This document shows positions 44,348 through 52,604 of a DNA stretch of 64,000 nucleotides, one piece after another; position 1 is the first letter of the stretch, and each line of letters opens with the position of its first letter. The notes under the pieces are model-generated. The model was not told the DNA's origin and searched no databases. It was given only the letters and a program-made list of their open reading frames with translations. The translations under genes were made by a program, and so were the position numbers. This DNA is from Metarhizobium sp964253915 (GTDB lineage: Bacteria; Pseudomonadota; Alphaproteobacteria; Rhizobiales; Rhizobiaceae): NCBI RefSeq assembly GCF_964253915.1, contig NZ_CAXUSG020000015.1, positions 1-64,000 of the forward strand. Direction: 5' to 3'.

Positions 44348-44367
44348 CGGAGAAGACTGGGGCGGCG

Positions 44368-44600
44368 GCCCCTCACCCTAGCCCTCTCCCCGCACGCGGG
44401 GACAGGGGACTTGCCCCACTCGACGTTGAGTTTGGCGAAGGCGGTGCGGCATATCCCCTTCTCCCCAGCGGGGAGAAGGTGCCGACAGGCGGATGAGGGG
44501 GCGAAATACGGCAGGACTTTCCCGCGTGGCACCCCCTCATCCCGCTGCCGCGACCTTCTCCCCGCCGGGGAGAAGGAGGCAGGCGGCACCCTCTTTAATC
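44368..44600. repeat. RIME-like palindromic repeat, copy 4 (compound)
   Basis: One CCCTCTCCCCGCACGCGGGG-type unit followed by two CTTCTCCCC(n)GGGGAGAAG units with GGATGAGGGGG and CCCCCTCATC between, and the GGCGGCACCCTC end. Placed between the converging HerA-like and DUF2161 genes. Confidence 0.85.
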
Positions 44601-44616
44601 CATACGACCGCGAAAG

Positions 44617-45273
44617 CTACTCCGCCGCCTGCGGCCAGCGCACAAGCGCCGCCTGGCCGGCATCCGTCAGGCCGTAGACGCCGCGGTCGATGCGTTCGAA
44701 CCAGCCGTAGACATTGCCGAGCAGGATCTTCGCCGCATCCGGCGCTTGCGGGCGGATGTCGCGCGGGCGCAGCGGCCCGGCGACAAGGGCCGCGGCGCAG
44801 GCGAGCGCCTGCTGGCGGTAGGCGGTCATGACAGGCGCCTTGGTGCTGCCGCCGAGCATCGGGTCGCCGCGGCGCTTGCGGTGTTCGGCGACAAGACGGG
44901 AGCGGCGTTTGTTGTTGGTGCGCGGCATCGGTGAAACCGAGCTGACGATAATGCTGACCTCGTCACGATCCGAGACGCCGAGCATGCCGATACCCAGCCG
45001 GCGGCAGAGATCGCGGAAGCGGCGGTCGGCCTCGCGGCCCCTGCCCTTGGCGGAAACGCGGGCGGCGATCCAGATTTCATCCGCTGCGGCGGCGCGGTCG
45101 ACGGCCTGCAGGATCAGCTCCAGGTTAAAGCTCAGTTTCAGCTCGCAGACCACCACGACCGGCGGCTCTCCCTCGCTCAAGCCGACGAGATCGCAGCTGC
45201 CCACCTCGCCCTTGACGATGTAGCCGGCGGCCTCGAGGAAGGTTTTGACGGGGAGATAGAGGGACGTTTCCAT
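44617..45273 (-). CDS. DUF2161 family PD-(D/E)XK-type phosphodiesterase
   Basis: A 218-residue protein of the DUF2161 family, predicted PD-(D/E)XK nucleases. The nuclease core is at the N-terminus: GSCDLVGLSEGE (Asp near residue 28) and VVVVCELKLSF (Glu-x-Lys near residue 45). A C-terminal winged-helix-like segment (NVYGWFERIDRGVYGLTDAGQAAL) may bind DNA. Substrate unknown. It faces the HerA-like ATPase across repeat copy 4; HerA-type ATPases often work with nucleases, but the genes converge, so a link is only a suggestion. Confidence 0.87.
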   Translation of the reverse strand: METSLYLPVKTFLEAAGYIVKGEVGSCDLVGLSEGEPPVVVVCELKLSFNLELILQAVDRAAAADEIWIAARVSAKGRGREADRRFRDLCRRLGIGMLGVSDRDEVSIIVSSVSPMPRTNNKRRSRLVAEHRKRRGDPMLGGSTKAPVMTAYRQQALACAAALVAGPLRPRDIRPQAPDAAKILLGNVYGWFERIDRGVYGLTDAGQAALVRWPQAAE

Positions 45274-45403
45274 GGCGGCCGAAGGGTGAGAATCAATGCC
45301 GCAAGCCTAGCATGACGTGAGACTGCAGGGGTTAACGTGCAAATGACAGGTTCCTGATCGCCCCGCTGCAATGCGAAGATACCGGGTTGACGACATCCGC
45401 GGG

Positions 45404-45533
45404 TTCCCTCTTCTCCCCAGTGGGGAGAAGATGCCCAGAGGGCAGATGAGGGGGGCCTTGCCGCAGACTCGGTGCCAGACCTCCCCCCTCATCCGACCCT
45501 TCGGGCCACCTTCTCCCCGCTGGGGAGAAGGGG
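45404..45533. repeat. RIME-like palindromic repeat, copy 5
   Basis: Two CTTCTCCCC(n)GGGGAGAAG units in opposite order, with CAGATGAGGGGG and CCCCCTCATCCGACCCTTCGGGCCA between. It sits between the divergently transcribed DUF2161 and ABC-F genes, in a 613-base gap. Confidence 0.85.
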
Positions 45534-45653
45534 AAAGCCGCATCCTCGGCGCAGAATACCGGGGGTTTCCGCGATCACATGCCCCCGGTTGCACTCGCAT
45601 CCATCCGATGCTAAAAACCCTCATCGAACTCGAGCCGAATGGAGGGCTGCGTG

Positions 45654-45722
45654 ATGACATTTTTCCGGCAGCATCGCCAGTTTGGCCCGAAAGCGGCCCT
45701 GCAAATGCGTTTGCAGGGCTGA
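45654..45722 (+). CDS. Candidate uORF in the ABC-F leader
   Basis: A 22-codon reading frame starting at ATG 45654, with GGAGGG eight bases upstream. It reads MTFFRQHRQFGPKAALQMRLQG and ends inside the leader, 165 bases before the ABC-F start. Its last codons form both arms of a perfect 10-bp hairpin (45696-45719), and its stop overlaps the first arm of the next structure. It is in a different frame from the ABC-F gene. Coding status is inferred from the ribosome binding site and position only. Confidence 0.45.
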   Translation: MTFFRQHRQFGPKAALQMRLQG

Positions 45723-45877
45723 CCAGAGACTTTACCCCCTCTTCCTGGTCTGCCCCTCGTGGCCCGTGCAGCGCCAAGCGTTTTGCTTGTGACCTCCTGC
45801 ACTTCTTCATTCGCCGCGCGACACTGCATCGACCGATGGCCGGGTGCCACGGATGCACTGATCGCCGGTCAGACCAG
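45696..45877 (+). promoter_or_regulatory. Structured ABC-F leader with mutually exclusive pairings
   Basis: The first hairpin is GCCCTGCAAA (45696-45705) with TTTGCAGGGC (45710-45719). Then GACCAG (45721-45726) can pair with CTGGTC (45745-45750). The same CTGGTCTG (45745-45752) can pair instead with CAGACCAG (45870-45877), which lies just before the ABC-F ribosome binding region. The two pairings exclude each other, as in translational attenuators. No T-run follows, so control would be on translation rather than termination. Confidence 0.5.
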
Positions 45878-45886
45878 AGAACGATC

Positions 45887-47404
45887 ATGACCCTTATTTC
45901 CCTCCGCAGCCTCGGCATCACGCTGGGTAAAACCCTCTTCTCCGACCTGTCGCTGACGGTCGGCCGCGGCGAGCGCCTCGGCATCGTCGCCGCCAATGGT
46001 CGCGGCAAATCCACGCTGCTGCGCTGCATCGCCGGTACCGCCGATGCCACCACCGGTGAGATCACCCGCGGGCGCGGCCTGACCATCGGCCATATGGAAC
46101 AGACGGTGCCGCCGAACCTTATGGCGAAGCCCTTCCACGGCGCGGTGGCCGCCGCCCTGCCCGCCGAGCAGGCGGAAAACGAGACCTGGCGTGTCGACAT
46201 CGTGCTCGACGACCTCGCCGTGCCGGCGGAACTGCGGGAGCGCCCGCTCGAGCAGTTGAGCGGCGGCTGGCAGCGGATCGCCCTGCTTGCCCGCGTTGCC
46301 GTCACCGAGCCGGATGCGCTGCTGCTGGACGAGCCGACCAACCATCTCGACCTGTCGAAGATCGCCGCGCTGGAGAATTGGCTGAACGCCCTGCCCCGCG
46401 ACATGCCGGTCATCGTCGCCAGCCACGACCGCGCCTTCCTCGATGCCGTCACCAACCGGACGCTGTTCCTGCGGCCGGAGCATTCGCAGTTTTTCGCCCT
46501 GCCCTACAGCCGGGCACGCGCGGCGCTCGACGAGGCCGATGCCGCCGAGGAACGGCGCTTCCAGCGCGACATGAAGACGGCGCAGCAGCTGCGCCAGCAG
46601 GCGGCGAAACTCAACAATATCGGCATCAATTCCGGCAGCGACCTCCTGGTGGTCAAGACCAAGCAGTTGAAGCAGCGGGCGGAAAAGCTGGAGACGGCGG
46701 CAAAACCGGCGCATCAGGAACGCTCGGCCGGCGCAATCCGGCTTGCCAATCGCGGCACGCATGCCAAGGTGCTGGTGACGCTGGAGGATGCGGCGGTGAC
46801 GACGCCGGACGGAACGCTGTTGTTTCGTACCGGCAGGCAGTTCATCTGCCAGGGCGACCGGATCGTGCTGCTCGGCGCAAACGGCGTCGGCAAGTCGCGG
46901 CTGGTGACCATGCTGAGGACGGCGATCGCAAATCCGCACGCGGTCACGGACGGCATCAAGCCGACGCCATCGCTGGTGCTCGGTTATGCCGACCAGAACC
47001 TTGCCGACCTGCCGGGCAACGAGACGCCGCTCCACCTTCTGAGCCGTCGCTTTGCCCTCGGCGAGCCACGGGCGCGCACCCTGCTCGCCGGTGCCGGCAT
47101 TGCCATCGACATGCAGGAAAAACCGGCCGGCCATCTCTCCGGCGGCCAGCGGGCGCGGCTCGGCATGCTGATGCTGCGGCTGACCGAACCGAACTTTTAT
47201 CTGCTAGACGAGCCGACCAACCATCTCGATATCGAAGGACAGGAAGCGCTGGAGAACGAGCTGTTGCAACAGCAGGCGAGCTGCCTGCTCGTCTCGCACG
47301 ACCGCAGTTTCGTGCGGGCGGTCGGCAATCGCTTCTGGTTGATCGAGCGGCGGCGGCTGGTGGAGATGGATGGACCGGAGACGTTTTTTGCGTCGTTCGG
47401 GTGA
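45887..47404 (+). CDS. ABC-F family ATP-binding protein
   Basis: A 505-residue protein with two ABC ATPase domains and no membrane domain, the ABC-F layout; such proteins act on the ribosome as translation factors or antibiotic-protection proteins. Domain 1 has Walker A GIVAANGRGKSTLL, signature LSGGWQR and Walker B ALLLDEPTNHLDL. The interdomain linker (about 215-285) is a charged helix pair (RRFQRDMKTAQQLRQQAAKL). Domain 2 has Walker A LLGANGVGKSRLV, signature LSGGQRARL and FYLLDEPTNHLDI. ATG 45887 starts the first domain directly; an in-frame extension upstream looks non-coding. Whether it gives drug resistance cannot be told. Confidence 0.9.
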   Translation: MTLISLRSLGITLGKTLFSDLSLTVGRGERLGIVAANGRGKSTLLRCIAGTADATTGEITRGRGLTIGHMEQTVPPNLMAKPFHGAVAAALPAEQAENETWRVDIVLDDLAVPAELRERPLEQLSGGWQRIALLARVAVTEPDALLLDEPTNHLDLSKIAALENWLNALPRDMPVIVASHDRAFLDAVTNRTLFLRPEHSQFFALPYSRARAALDEADAAEERRFQRDMKTAQQLRQQAAKLNNIGINSGSDLLVVKTKQLKQRAEKLETAAKPAHQERSAGAIRLANRGTHAKVLVTLEDAAVTTPDGTLLFRTGRQFICQGDRIVLLGANGVGKSRLVTMLRTAIANPHAVTDGIKPTPSLVLGYADQNLADLPGNETPLHLLSRRFALGEPRARTLLAGAGIAIDMQEKPAGHLSGGQRARLGMLMLRLTEPNFYLLDEPTNHLDIEGQEALENELLQQQASCLLVSHDRSFVRAVGNRFWLIERRRLVEMDGPETFFASFG

Positions 47405-47440
47405 GGACGACCGGACTTGGAGCATCGTCTCGCCGTTCAC

Positions 47441-47604
47441 GGCAGGGCTATCGCAGATGGCACGAGAGGGTGCCACCTGCCCCTTCTCCCCCGCGGGGAG
47501 AAGGTCGCGGCAGCGGGATGAGGGGGTGCCACAGGGGAAAATCTTGCCGTGTATCCCCCTCATCCGACCCTTCGGGCCACCTTCTACCCGCTGGGGAGAA
47601 GGGA
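47441..47604. repeat. RIME-like palindromic repeat, copy 6
   Basis: Begins with GGCAGGGCTATCGCAGATGG, the terminal inverted-repeat sequence seen in copy 2, then two CTTCTCCCC(n)GGGGAGAAG units (one with a CTTCTACCC variant). Lies between the converging ABC-F and L,D-transpeptidase genes. Confidence 0.85.
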
Positions 47605-47674
47605 AAAAGGCGACGTCACGACAAAAGCGATGACCTGCCGTTCACGGGGAAACGGCAGGTCTTATCGAAAAACC

Positions 47675-48454
47675 TTAGAGAACGACGACCTGGCTCTTGC
47701 CCGAAACCCGTTCAAAGAGGTCGATGACATCCTGGTTGAGCATGCGCACGCAGCCGGAAGAGGTGGCCTTGCCGACCGATTTCCAGTCCGGCGTGCCGTG
47801 AATGCGGTACAGCGTGTCCTTGCCGTCCTTGAAGATGTAGAGGGCGCGGGCGCCGAGCGGATTGTTCAAGCCGGGGTTCATGCCGCCATTGGCGGAGGCG
47901 AACATTTTCAGGTCCGGCTGGCGCTCGACCATGTCGTCGGGCGGCGTCCAGCGCGGCCATTTCTGCTTCCACTGGATCACGCCGCGGCCGGACCAGGCGT
48001 AACCGTCACGGCCGATGCCGACGCCGTAGCGCATCGCCTTGCCGCCCGGCTGCACCAGGTAGAGAAAACGCTGCTTGGTATCGACGACGATGGTGCCCGG
48101 CTTTTCGGCCGTCTGGTATTCGACCTCCTGGCGCAGGTAGCGCGGATCGATCGAGCGGTAAGGAATGGCAGGCAGCATCCGCCCGTCATCCTCGGTCGCC
48201 CCATAGCTGGCCAGGTGCACCGGATTGGAGACCGGCAAGCCATAGGTCTGGTGGAAAGACGTGGTGTAAAGCGTCGTCCGTCGTGCCGGCGGCTGCGCCG
48301 TCTCGGTCGACTGGAAAAACACCGGTGCCGTCTCGTAGCGGAAGACATCGGCATTCATGCGCGAGGTGTCGGTGCAGCCGGCAACGGCAAGCGCTGCCGT
48401 CAACAGCGCCGCAACGGACAGGGACCGGCGAACGGGGGTGTGATCGAAAATCAT
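47675..48454 (-). CDS. L,D-transpeptidase lipoprotein (YkuD domain)
   Basis: A 259-residue lipoprotein with a signal peptide and lipobox (ALLTAALAVAGC, Cys near 27). The YkuD catalytic domain covers about residues 115-255: IVVDTKQRFLYLV, RIHGTPDWKSVG and the catalytic motif SSGCVRMLNQDVIDL with the active Cys. It would form 3-3 peptidoglycan cross-links or attach proteins to the wall in the periplasm. It is a paralogue of the Tat-type enzyme at 58073-58801; the two share YGVGIGR and WPRW-PP segments. Confidence 0.92.
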   Translation of the reverse strand: MIFDHTPVRRSLSVAALLTAALAVAGCTDTSRMNADVFRYETAPVFFQSTETAQPPARRTTLYTTSFHQTYGLPVSNPVHLASYGATEDDGRMLPAIPYRSIDPRYLRQEVEYQTAEKPGTIVVDTKQRFLYLVQPGGKAMRYGVGIGRDGYAWSGRGVIQWKQKWPRWTPPDDMVERQPDLKMFASANGGMNPGLNNPLGARALYIFKDGKDTLYRIHGTPDWKSVGKATSSGCVRMLNQDVIDLFERVSGKSQVVVL

Positions 48455-48537
48455 GGACTTACCGCTTTTGCAACAGATGACATCTGGTCGCCATGATTCC
48501 AGACGCGGCTGGCGCGAGGCTGTCGTGACGCGCGGCG

Positions 48538-48873
48538 TCAGCGACCGCGGCGCCATTGCAGCGCCTCCATGAGCCGATGACCGAGCTCCTCGTCGCCGAT
48601 GACATCGGCGCGGATCAGCACATAGGGCCAGCCCTTGTAGTGGTCGGTCTCGTAATAGATATCCGGCGCCATCTCGATCAGCCGTTCTTTTTCGTCGACG
48701 GTACCGCAGGCCAGAGCCAGCGTGACGCCGTCCTTGACGCGCAGGAGAAGCTTTCGGCGATATTTGAGTGCGGGCGTACCGTAGGACGTGCCAGCCTCAA
48801 GGTCGGGCAGGCCGGCGGAGGCGGCAACCGCCTCGACGCGACGAAACAGTCTGGCCATGTCGTCCTCGGTCAT
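48538..48873 (-). CDS. MmcQ/YjbR family protein
   Basis: A 111-residue protein of the MmcQ/YjbR family, a small alpha/beta DNA-binding-like fold. Typical elements are LEAGTSYGTPALKYRRKLLLRV, CGTVDEKERLIEMAPDIYYET and the C-terminal DHYKGWPYVLIRADVIGDEEL with ALQWRR. No signal peptide. The cellular role of the family is not known. It lies 83 bases upstream of the L,D-transpeptidase gene on the same strand and 36 bases downstream of the next small gene. Confidence 0.9.
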   Translation of the reverse strand: MTEDDMARLFRRVEAVAASAGLPDLEAGTSYGTPALKYRRKLLLRVKDGVTLALACGTVDEKERLIEMAPDIYYETDHYKGWPYVLIRADVIGDEELGHRLMEALQWRRGR

Positions 48874-48909
48874 GTTGCGCCTCCGGTTTCTGCCATCGGC
48901 GCATTGTAC

Positions 48910-49107
48910 TCAAGGGCAGAGATCCGGGCGAGAGGCCTGCTCCAGGCGCCTGTATTTTTCCGGCGGCGGCTCTGGCGAAAAGGGCAGGTCGGCGAGATCG
49001 CGTTGCGACATGTCCCGCAAAAGCGGATGCTGCAGCGGATCGCCGCACCACGGCGGGCGGGGAAAGGATGACGCTTGCGGCGTTTCCTTGAAGAAAAACT
49101 TGAACAT
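48910..49107 (-). CDS. Small protein of unknown function
   Basis: A 65-residue protein beginning MFKFFFKETPQASSFPRPPW, with CGDPLQHPLLRDMSQRDLADLPF in the middle. It is soluble and rich in Pro. AAGGA about seven bases upstream supports ATG 49107, and the gene is placed 36 bases before yjbR in the same direction. I do not recognise the family; similar short proteins occur in rhizobia. Confidence 0.55.
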   Translation of the reverse strand: MFKFFFKETPQASSFPRPPWCGDPLQHPLLRDMSQRDLADLPFSPEPPPEKYRRLEQASRPDLCP

Positions 49108-49235
49108 CGGACGATCCTTCGTCGAAAAGGCACACTGCCGTTCCGGCAGTTGATGCCCGGCTATGGTGGCAATCATCGCTCCATGCGGTCGGCAAAGCAA
49201 TTGAGTTTATCAGGCAGCCGATATAGAAAAACTAT

Positions 49236-50195
49236 ATGAAAAATCTGAACCTCGTACATTTGAACGGCCTGAAGGCCTTGGAGGCGGTGGGCCGGCTGGG
49301 TTCGCTGCAGGCGGCGGCCGACGAGCTGGGCGTCTCGCTTGGCGCCGTCAGCCAGCAGGTGATCAAGGCGGAAAACCAGCTGGGCCGCAGTCTGTTCCAG
49401 CGCACGCCGCGCGGCATGGTGGCAACGGAATTTTCCGCGCCGCTGCTGCAACGGCTGACGACCGGTTTCCAGATTCTCTCCGAAGTGGTCGGCCGCGCCC
49501 AGGCGCGCGACGATTCGATGCTGACCATTTCCGTCGCGCCGGTCTTTGCCGCCCGCTGGCTGGTGCACCGGCTCGACAGGTTCGCCGAGCGCTGCCCGGG
49601 CATCCGCCTGCGGATCGATGCGACGACGGCGCTGGTCAATCCCGGCATGGGGGATGTCGATATCTGCATCCGGGTCGGTCGCGGGAACTGGCCGGAGGTG
49701 AACGCCGAGCTATTGTTGGAGCAGGAGGTATTCCCCGTCTGCACGCCGGCGCTCGCCGCAGGCCTCAAGACACCGGCAGACTTGCTCGCCCTGCCGGCCG
49801 TCATCGACGACCACGCCATGTTCAGCTGGGCCGTCTGGCTGGAGGCGGCCGGGCTGCCGGGTGCCGGCATCAACACGCGGCATGTGTTCAACGATGCTTC
49901 GCTCTGCCTCGATGCCGCCGTCGCCGGCCAGGGGGTGATGCTCGCCTGGCAGACGCTCGCCGGATATCCGCTGGAAACCGGCAGTCTGGTGGCGCCGTTC
50001 GGCCTGCGCGCCAAGACCGGCTACGGCCATTATTTCATCACGGCGGCGGGCGAACGCGAGCCGGCAAAAGTCTCCCGCTTCAAGACCTGGGTGCGCGAAG
50101 AAATCGCCCTGTCGATGGAGAAGCTGGGTTTCGACGGTCCGCCGGCCGCAAACCCTACGAAGCCTCCGCGGCGCGGATCGCCATCGTCGCCTTGA
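49236..50195 (+). CDS. LysR family transcriptional regulator
   Basis: A 319-residue LysR regulator of the GcvA-like subgroup. The winged helix-turn-helix is at residues 8-65 (LNGLKALEAVGRLGSLQAAAD, then SLGAVSQQVIKAENQLGRSLFQRTPRG). The periplasmic-binding-protein-like effector domain follows. The last 14 codons overlap the end of the GST gene on the other strand by 41 bases. The GST is its most likely target given the shared boundary, though they converge rather than diverge. Confidence 0.92.
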   Translation: MKNLNLVHLNGLKALEAVGRLGSLQAAADELGVSLGAVSQQVIKAENQLGRSLFQRTPRGMVATEFSAPLLQRLTTGFQILSEVVGRAQARDDSMLTISVAPVFAARWLVHRLDRFAERCPGIRLRIDATTALVNPGMGDVDICIRVGRGNWPEVNAELLLEQEVFPVCTPALAAGLKTPADLLALPAVIDDHAMFSWAVWLEAAGLPGAGINTRHVFNDASLCLDAAVAGQGVMLAWQTLAGYPLETGSLVAPFGLRAKTGYGHYFITAAGEREPAKVSRFKTWVREEIALSMEKLGFDGPPAANPTKPPRRGSPSSP

Positions 50196-50814
50196 AGGCC
50201 GGCCGGGACTGGCACCGCCCCAGCCAGGCGGCGACTTTTGGCGCGGCGTCGAACAACTCCTTTTCCGTCATCGCATAACGGAACACTTCCGCCACGTTGA
50301 GATCGGCCACGGTGAAACGATCGCCGACAAGCCAGTTGTGTTGCTGAAGATGCGCCTCCAGCAATGCGAAGGCCGGCTTGAGGCCGCGGCGGGCGAGCCT
50401 CAGCGTCAGCTGACCGTCCTCGCTCGTTTCGACGCCGTTGTCGTAGGCCAGCACGACCTTGACCGAATGCGGCTCCACCTCGGTGGCCGCCCACAGGGTC
50501 CACATCGTCACCAACCCCTCCTCCTGCACCGATTGCGGCGCCAGCGGGCCGCCATGCTTGCGGGCGAGATAGAGGTTGATCGCCAGCGATTCCGTCAGCA
50601 CCAGCCCGTTGTCGTCGATAGCAGGAATGAAGCCGAGCGGATTGATCTCCAGGAAGGACGGCGAACGGGTGTTGAGCGGCGCCTTGGGATCAAACGGATC
50701 GGCAAGCCGGCGCGCCTGGACCACCGGCACGGATTTGACATCCAGGCCAAGCTCGGCCGCCATCCAGTAGTTGCGCGCAGCCCGCGAGCGGTAAACCCCA
50801 TAAATCGTCAGCAT
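50155..50814 (-). CDS. Glutathione S-transferase family protein
   Basis: A 219-residue GST. The thioredoxin-like N-terminal domain starts MLTIYGVYRSRAARNYW (the Ser of YRSRA is the likely glutathione-activating residue) and includes NPLGFIPAIDDNGLVLTESLAI, whose Glu-Ser pair binds glutathione. The helical C-terminal domain ends with HNWLVGDRFTVADLNVAEVFRY, the N-capping-box region. It probably conjugates glutathione to an electrophile or acts in a peroxide or dehalogenation step. Start at 50814. Confidence 0.9.
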   Translation of the reverse strand: MLTIYGVYRSRAARNYWMAAELGLDVKSVPVVQARRLADPFDPKAPLNTRSPSFLEINPLGFIPAIDDNGLVLTESLAINLYLARKHGGPLAPQSVQEEGLVTMWTLWAATEVEPHSVKVVLAYDNGVETSEDGQLTLRLARRGLKPAFALLEAHLQQHNWLVGDRFTVADLNVAEVFRYAMTEKELFDAAPKVAAWLGRCQSRPAFKATMAIRAAEAS

Positions 50815-50986
50815 GGTCCTCTCCTCTTTTTGCCGGACGATAGTCGGCGAAAGGGAAAAACGGAACCGGCGCGAAGGATGAAATCTTCGCATGGACTGAT
50901 CAGCGACGATCATCGATCGAGGCTCTGACGCGGCCAATTCCCTGAGGACGAAAAGACGGAGAAGGGCAAGACGGGGCGGCGGCGGC

Positions 50987-52351
50987 CTAAACCCGGTTGC
51001 CCTCGATGGTCAAGTGCGCAAACCCGCCATTGCCTGCCAACGCCAGGTCTCCGGTGGTCTTCTCGTTCCAGCGGAAGCCGACGATGCCGCCGTCGGGCGT
51101 TTCCTGAAACAGGTTGTCGGCAAGCAATGCCGTGCCGGACCCTTCGACCACCGAGACGGCACAGCCGACCGGCGCGTTGCGGACGATGTTGCCGGTGGCG
51201 ATGATGTTGCGCAGGTATGGCCCCCAGCCGAGCATCATGCCCCATTTGCCGGCGTTCTCGATGACGTTGCCGCTGACGGTGGTATCCGCTTCCACGGCGA
51301 TGCCGAAACCGAAACCGGCGCCGTCATGTTCATAAGGTCCGGTCAGCGACAGGTTGCGGATGACGTTGTTGGCGACGGTGGCGAGCCGGCCGCCCTCGTC
51401 GAAATTGACGATCAGCACGCCGTTGGCGGCGCCATCGACCAGATTGCCGGTGACGACGGCGCCCTCGAAGCCAAATTCGGAATAGATCGCCGTCTCGCCG
51501 GAGCGCAGGCACTGGTTGGCGGTGATCTGTACGTTCGAGCCGGCATTGGCGCGGATCGCCGAAAAGGCGCAATCGGAGACATGGTTGCCCGCGATCATCA
51601 CGCCGTCGGCGCGAAAGATGTTGATGCCGTTGCCGTTCTGGCCGGTGCCGCCTGCGGTGGCGGCGATCCGCATGACGCGGTTGCCGGAAATCATCGTGCC
51701 GTCCTCGCCCTTGGTCCAGCGATGCACGAGGATGCCGCCGTTACCGCAATCCGAAATCGTGTTGCCGGTTACCGACAGGCCGGTGCTTTCGACTGCATAG
51801 ACCGCCGCCTGGGCCGCTCCGGAAATATGCGAGCGCTCGATGCGGCCACCGCAGCGTTCCATCTGGACGGCATGCTTGCGGCTGCCGGCGATCTCGCAAT
51901 TGTCGATCACGACTTCGGCGACGCCGCGCAGTTGCACCAGAGCGCCAGCATAGTCTCCCAGCCAGCGGTTATCGCCATCGATGACGATATTGGACAATTG
52001 CACGCGCCGCAGGCCATCTGCCATGAACAGGTGGCCCTCGCCGGTATAGACGATGCGCGAGGCGCCGGGGACGCCGGTGATGCGGGTGTTGTCGGGCAGG
52101 TCGATGTTGGAGAGGCGGTAGGTGCCGGGCGGCAGGAAGACCGGCACGTCGCTGGCCGCTGCCTTGCGCAGCATCTTTTCGAAACGCTTGCTCTGGTTGT
52201 CCGCCGTTCCCGGCAGCACGCCGTATTCCGCTGCATCGATCGGCCCGCGCAGGTCGACCGGCGTCAACTCAAGAGCGTCGGCATGTCTGGCCGCCAGCGG
52301 CAAAAAGGCGGCGCCCCACAGTATTCCCAGAAGTTGACGGCGTGACGGCAT
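50987..52351 (-). CDS. TIGR03808-type Tat-translocated beta-helix repeat protein
   Basis: A 454-residue protein beginning SRRQLLGILWGAAFLPLAA, a twin-arginine signal. The mature part is a right-handed beta-helix with PbH1-type repeats rich in G-N-x-I patterns (LSVTGNTISDCGNGGILV, VMIAGNHVSDCAFSAIRA, AVVTGNLVDGAANGVLIV). This matches TIGR03808, Tat-exported repetitive proteins of rhizobia and relatives. The fold is shared with polysaccharide lyases and epimerases, but no catalytic residues can be pointed out. Periplasmic. Start at 52351 by the Tat motif. Confidence 0.9.
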   Translation of the reverse strand: MPSRRQLLGILWGAAFLPLAARHADALELTPVDLRGPIDAAEYGVLPGTADNQSKRFEKMLRKAAASDVPVFLPPGTYRLSNIDLPDNTRITGVPGASRIVYTGEGHLFMADGLRRVQLSNIVIDGDNRWLGDYAGALVQLRGVAEVVIDNCEIAGSRKHAVQMERCGGRIERSHISGAAQAAVYAVESTGLSVTGNTISDCGNGGILVHRWTKGEDGTMISGNRVMRIAATAGGTGQNGNGINIFRADGVMIAGNHVSDCAFSAIRANAGSNVQITANQCLRSGETAIYSEFGFEGAVVTGNLVDGAANGVLIVNFDEGGRLATVANNVIRNLSLTGPYEHDGAGFGFGIAVEADTTVSGNVIENAGKWGMMLGWGPYLRNIIATGNIVRNAPVGCAVSVVEGSGTALLADNLFQETPDGGIVGFRWNEKTTGDLALAGNGGFAHLTIEGNRV

Positions 52352-52604
52352 GGTTTTCTCCAGAATTGCCCGGATCGACAAGCAGAATTCATGCCAACGA
52401 CAAACGTACCGTTTTGGAACAGATCATTTCAAACGATAAACTTTGGGCGAAAAAAGCTCTCGGCTTTCTGCATTTCAGCTATGATCGGCGCCGCTGAGTC
52501 GCTTACCGTGTATCGCTCTTAAACAAGAGTAAGGAAATGGCCCGTATAGTCGGTGGAAGCATCCATCGCCGGGGCGGACGACATTCGAGGTTGACGGCGC
52601 GAGG

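Noticed and set aside
45371..45886. N-terminal extension of the ABC-F protein by 172 codons
   Set aside because: It would translate through repeat copy 5 and a hairpin-rich leader and would lack similarity to ABC-F proteins, whose first ATPase domain begins at 45887.
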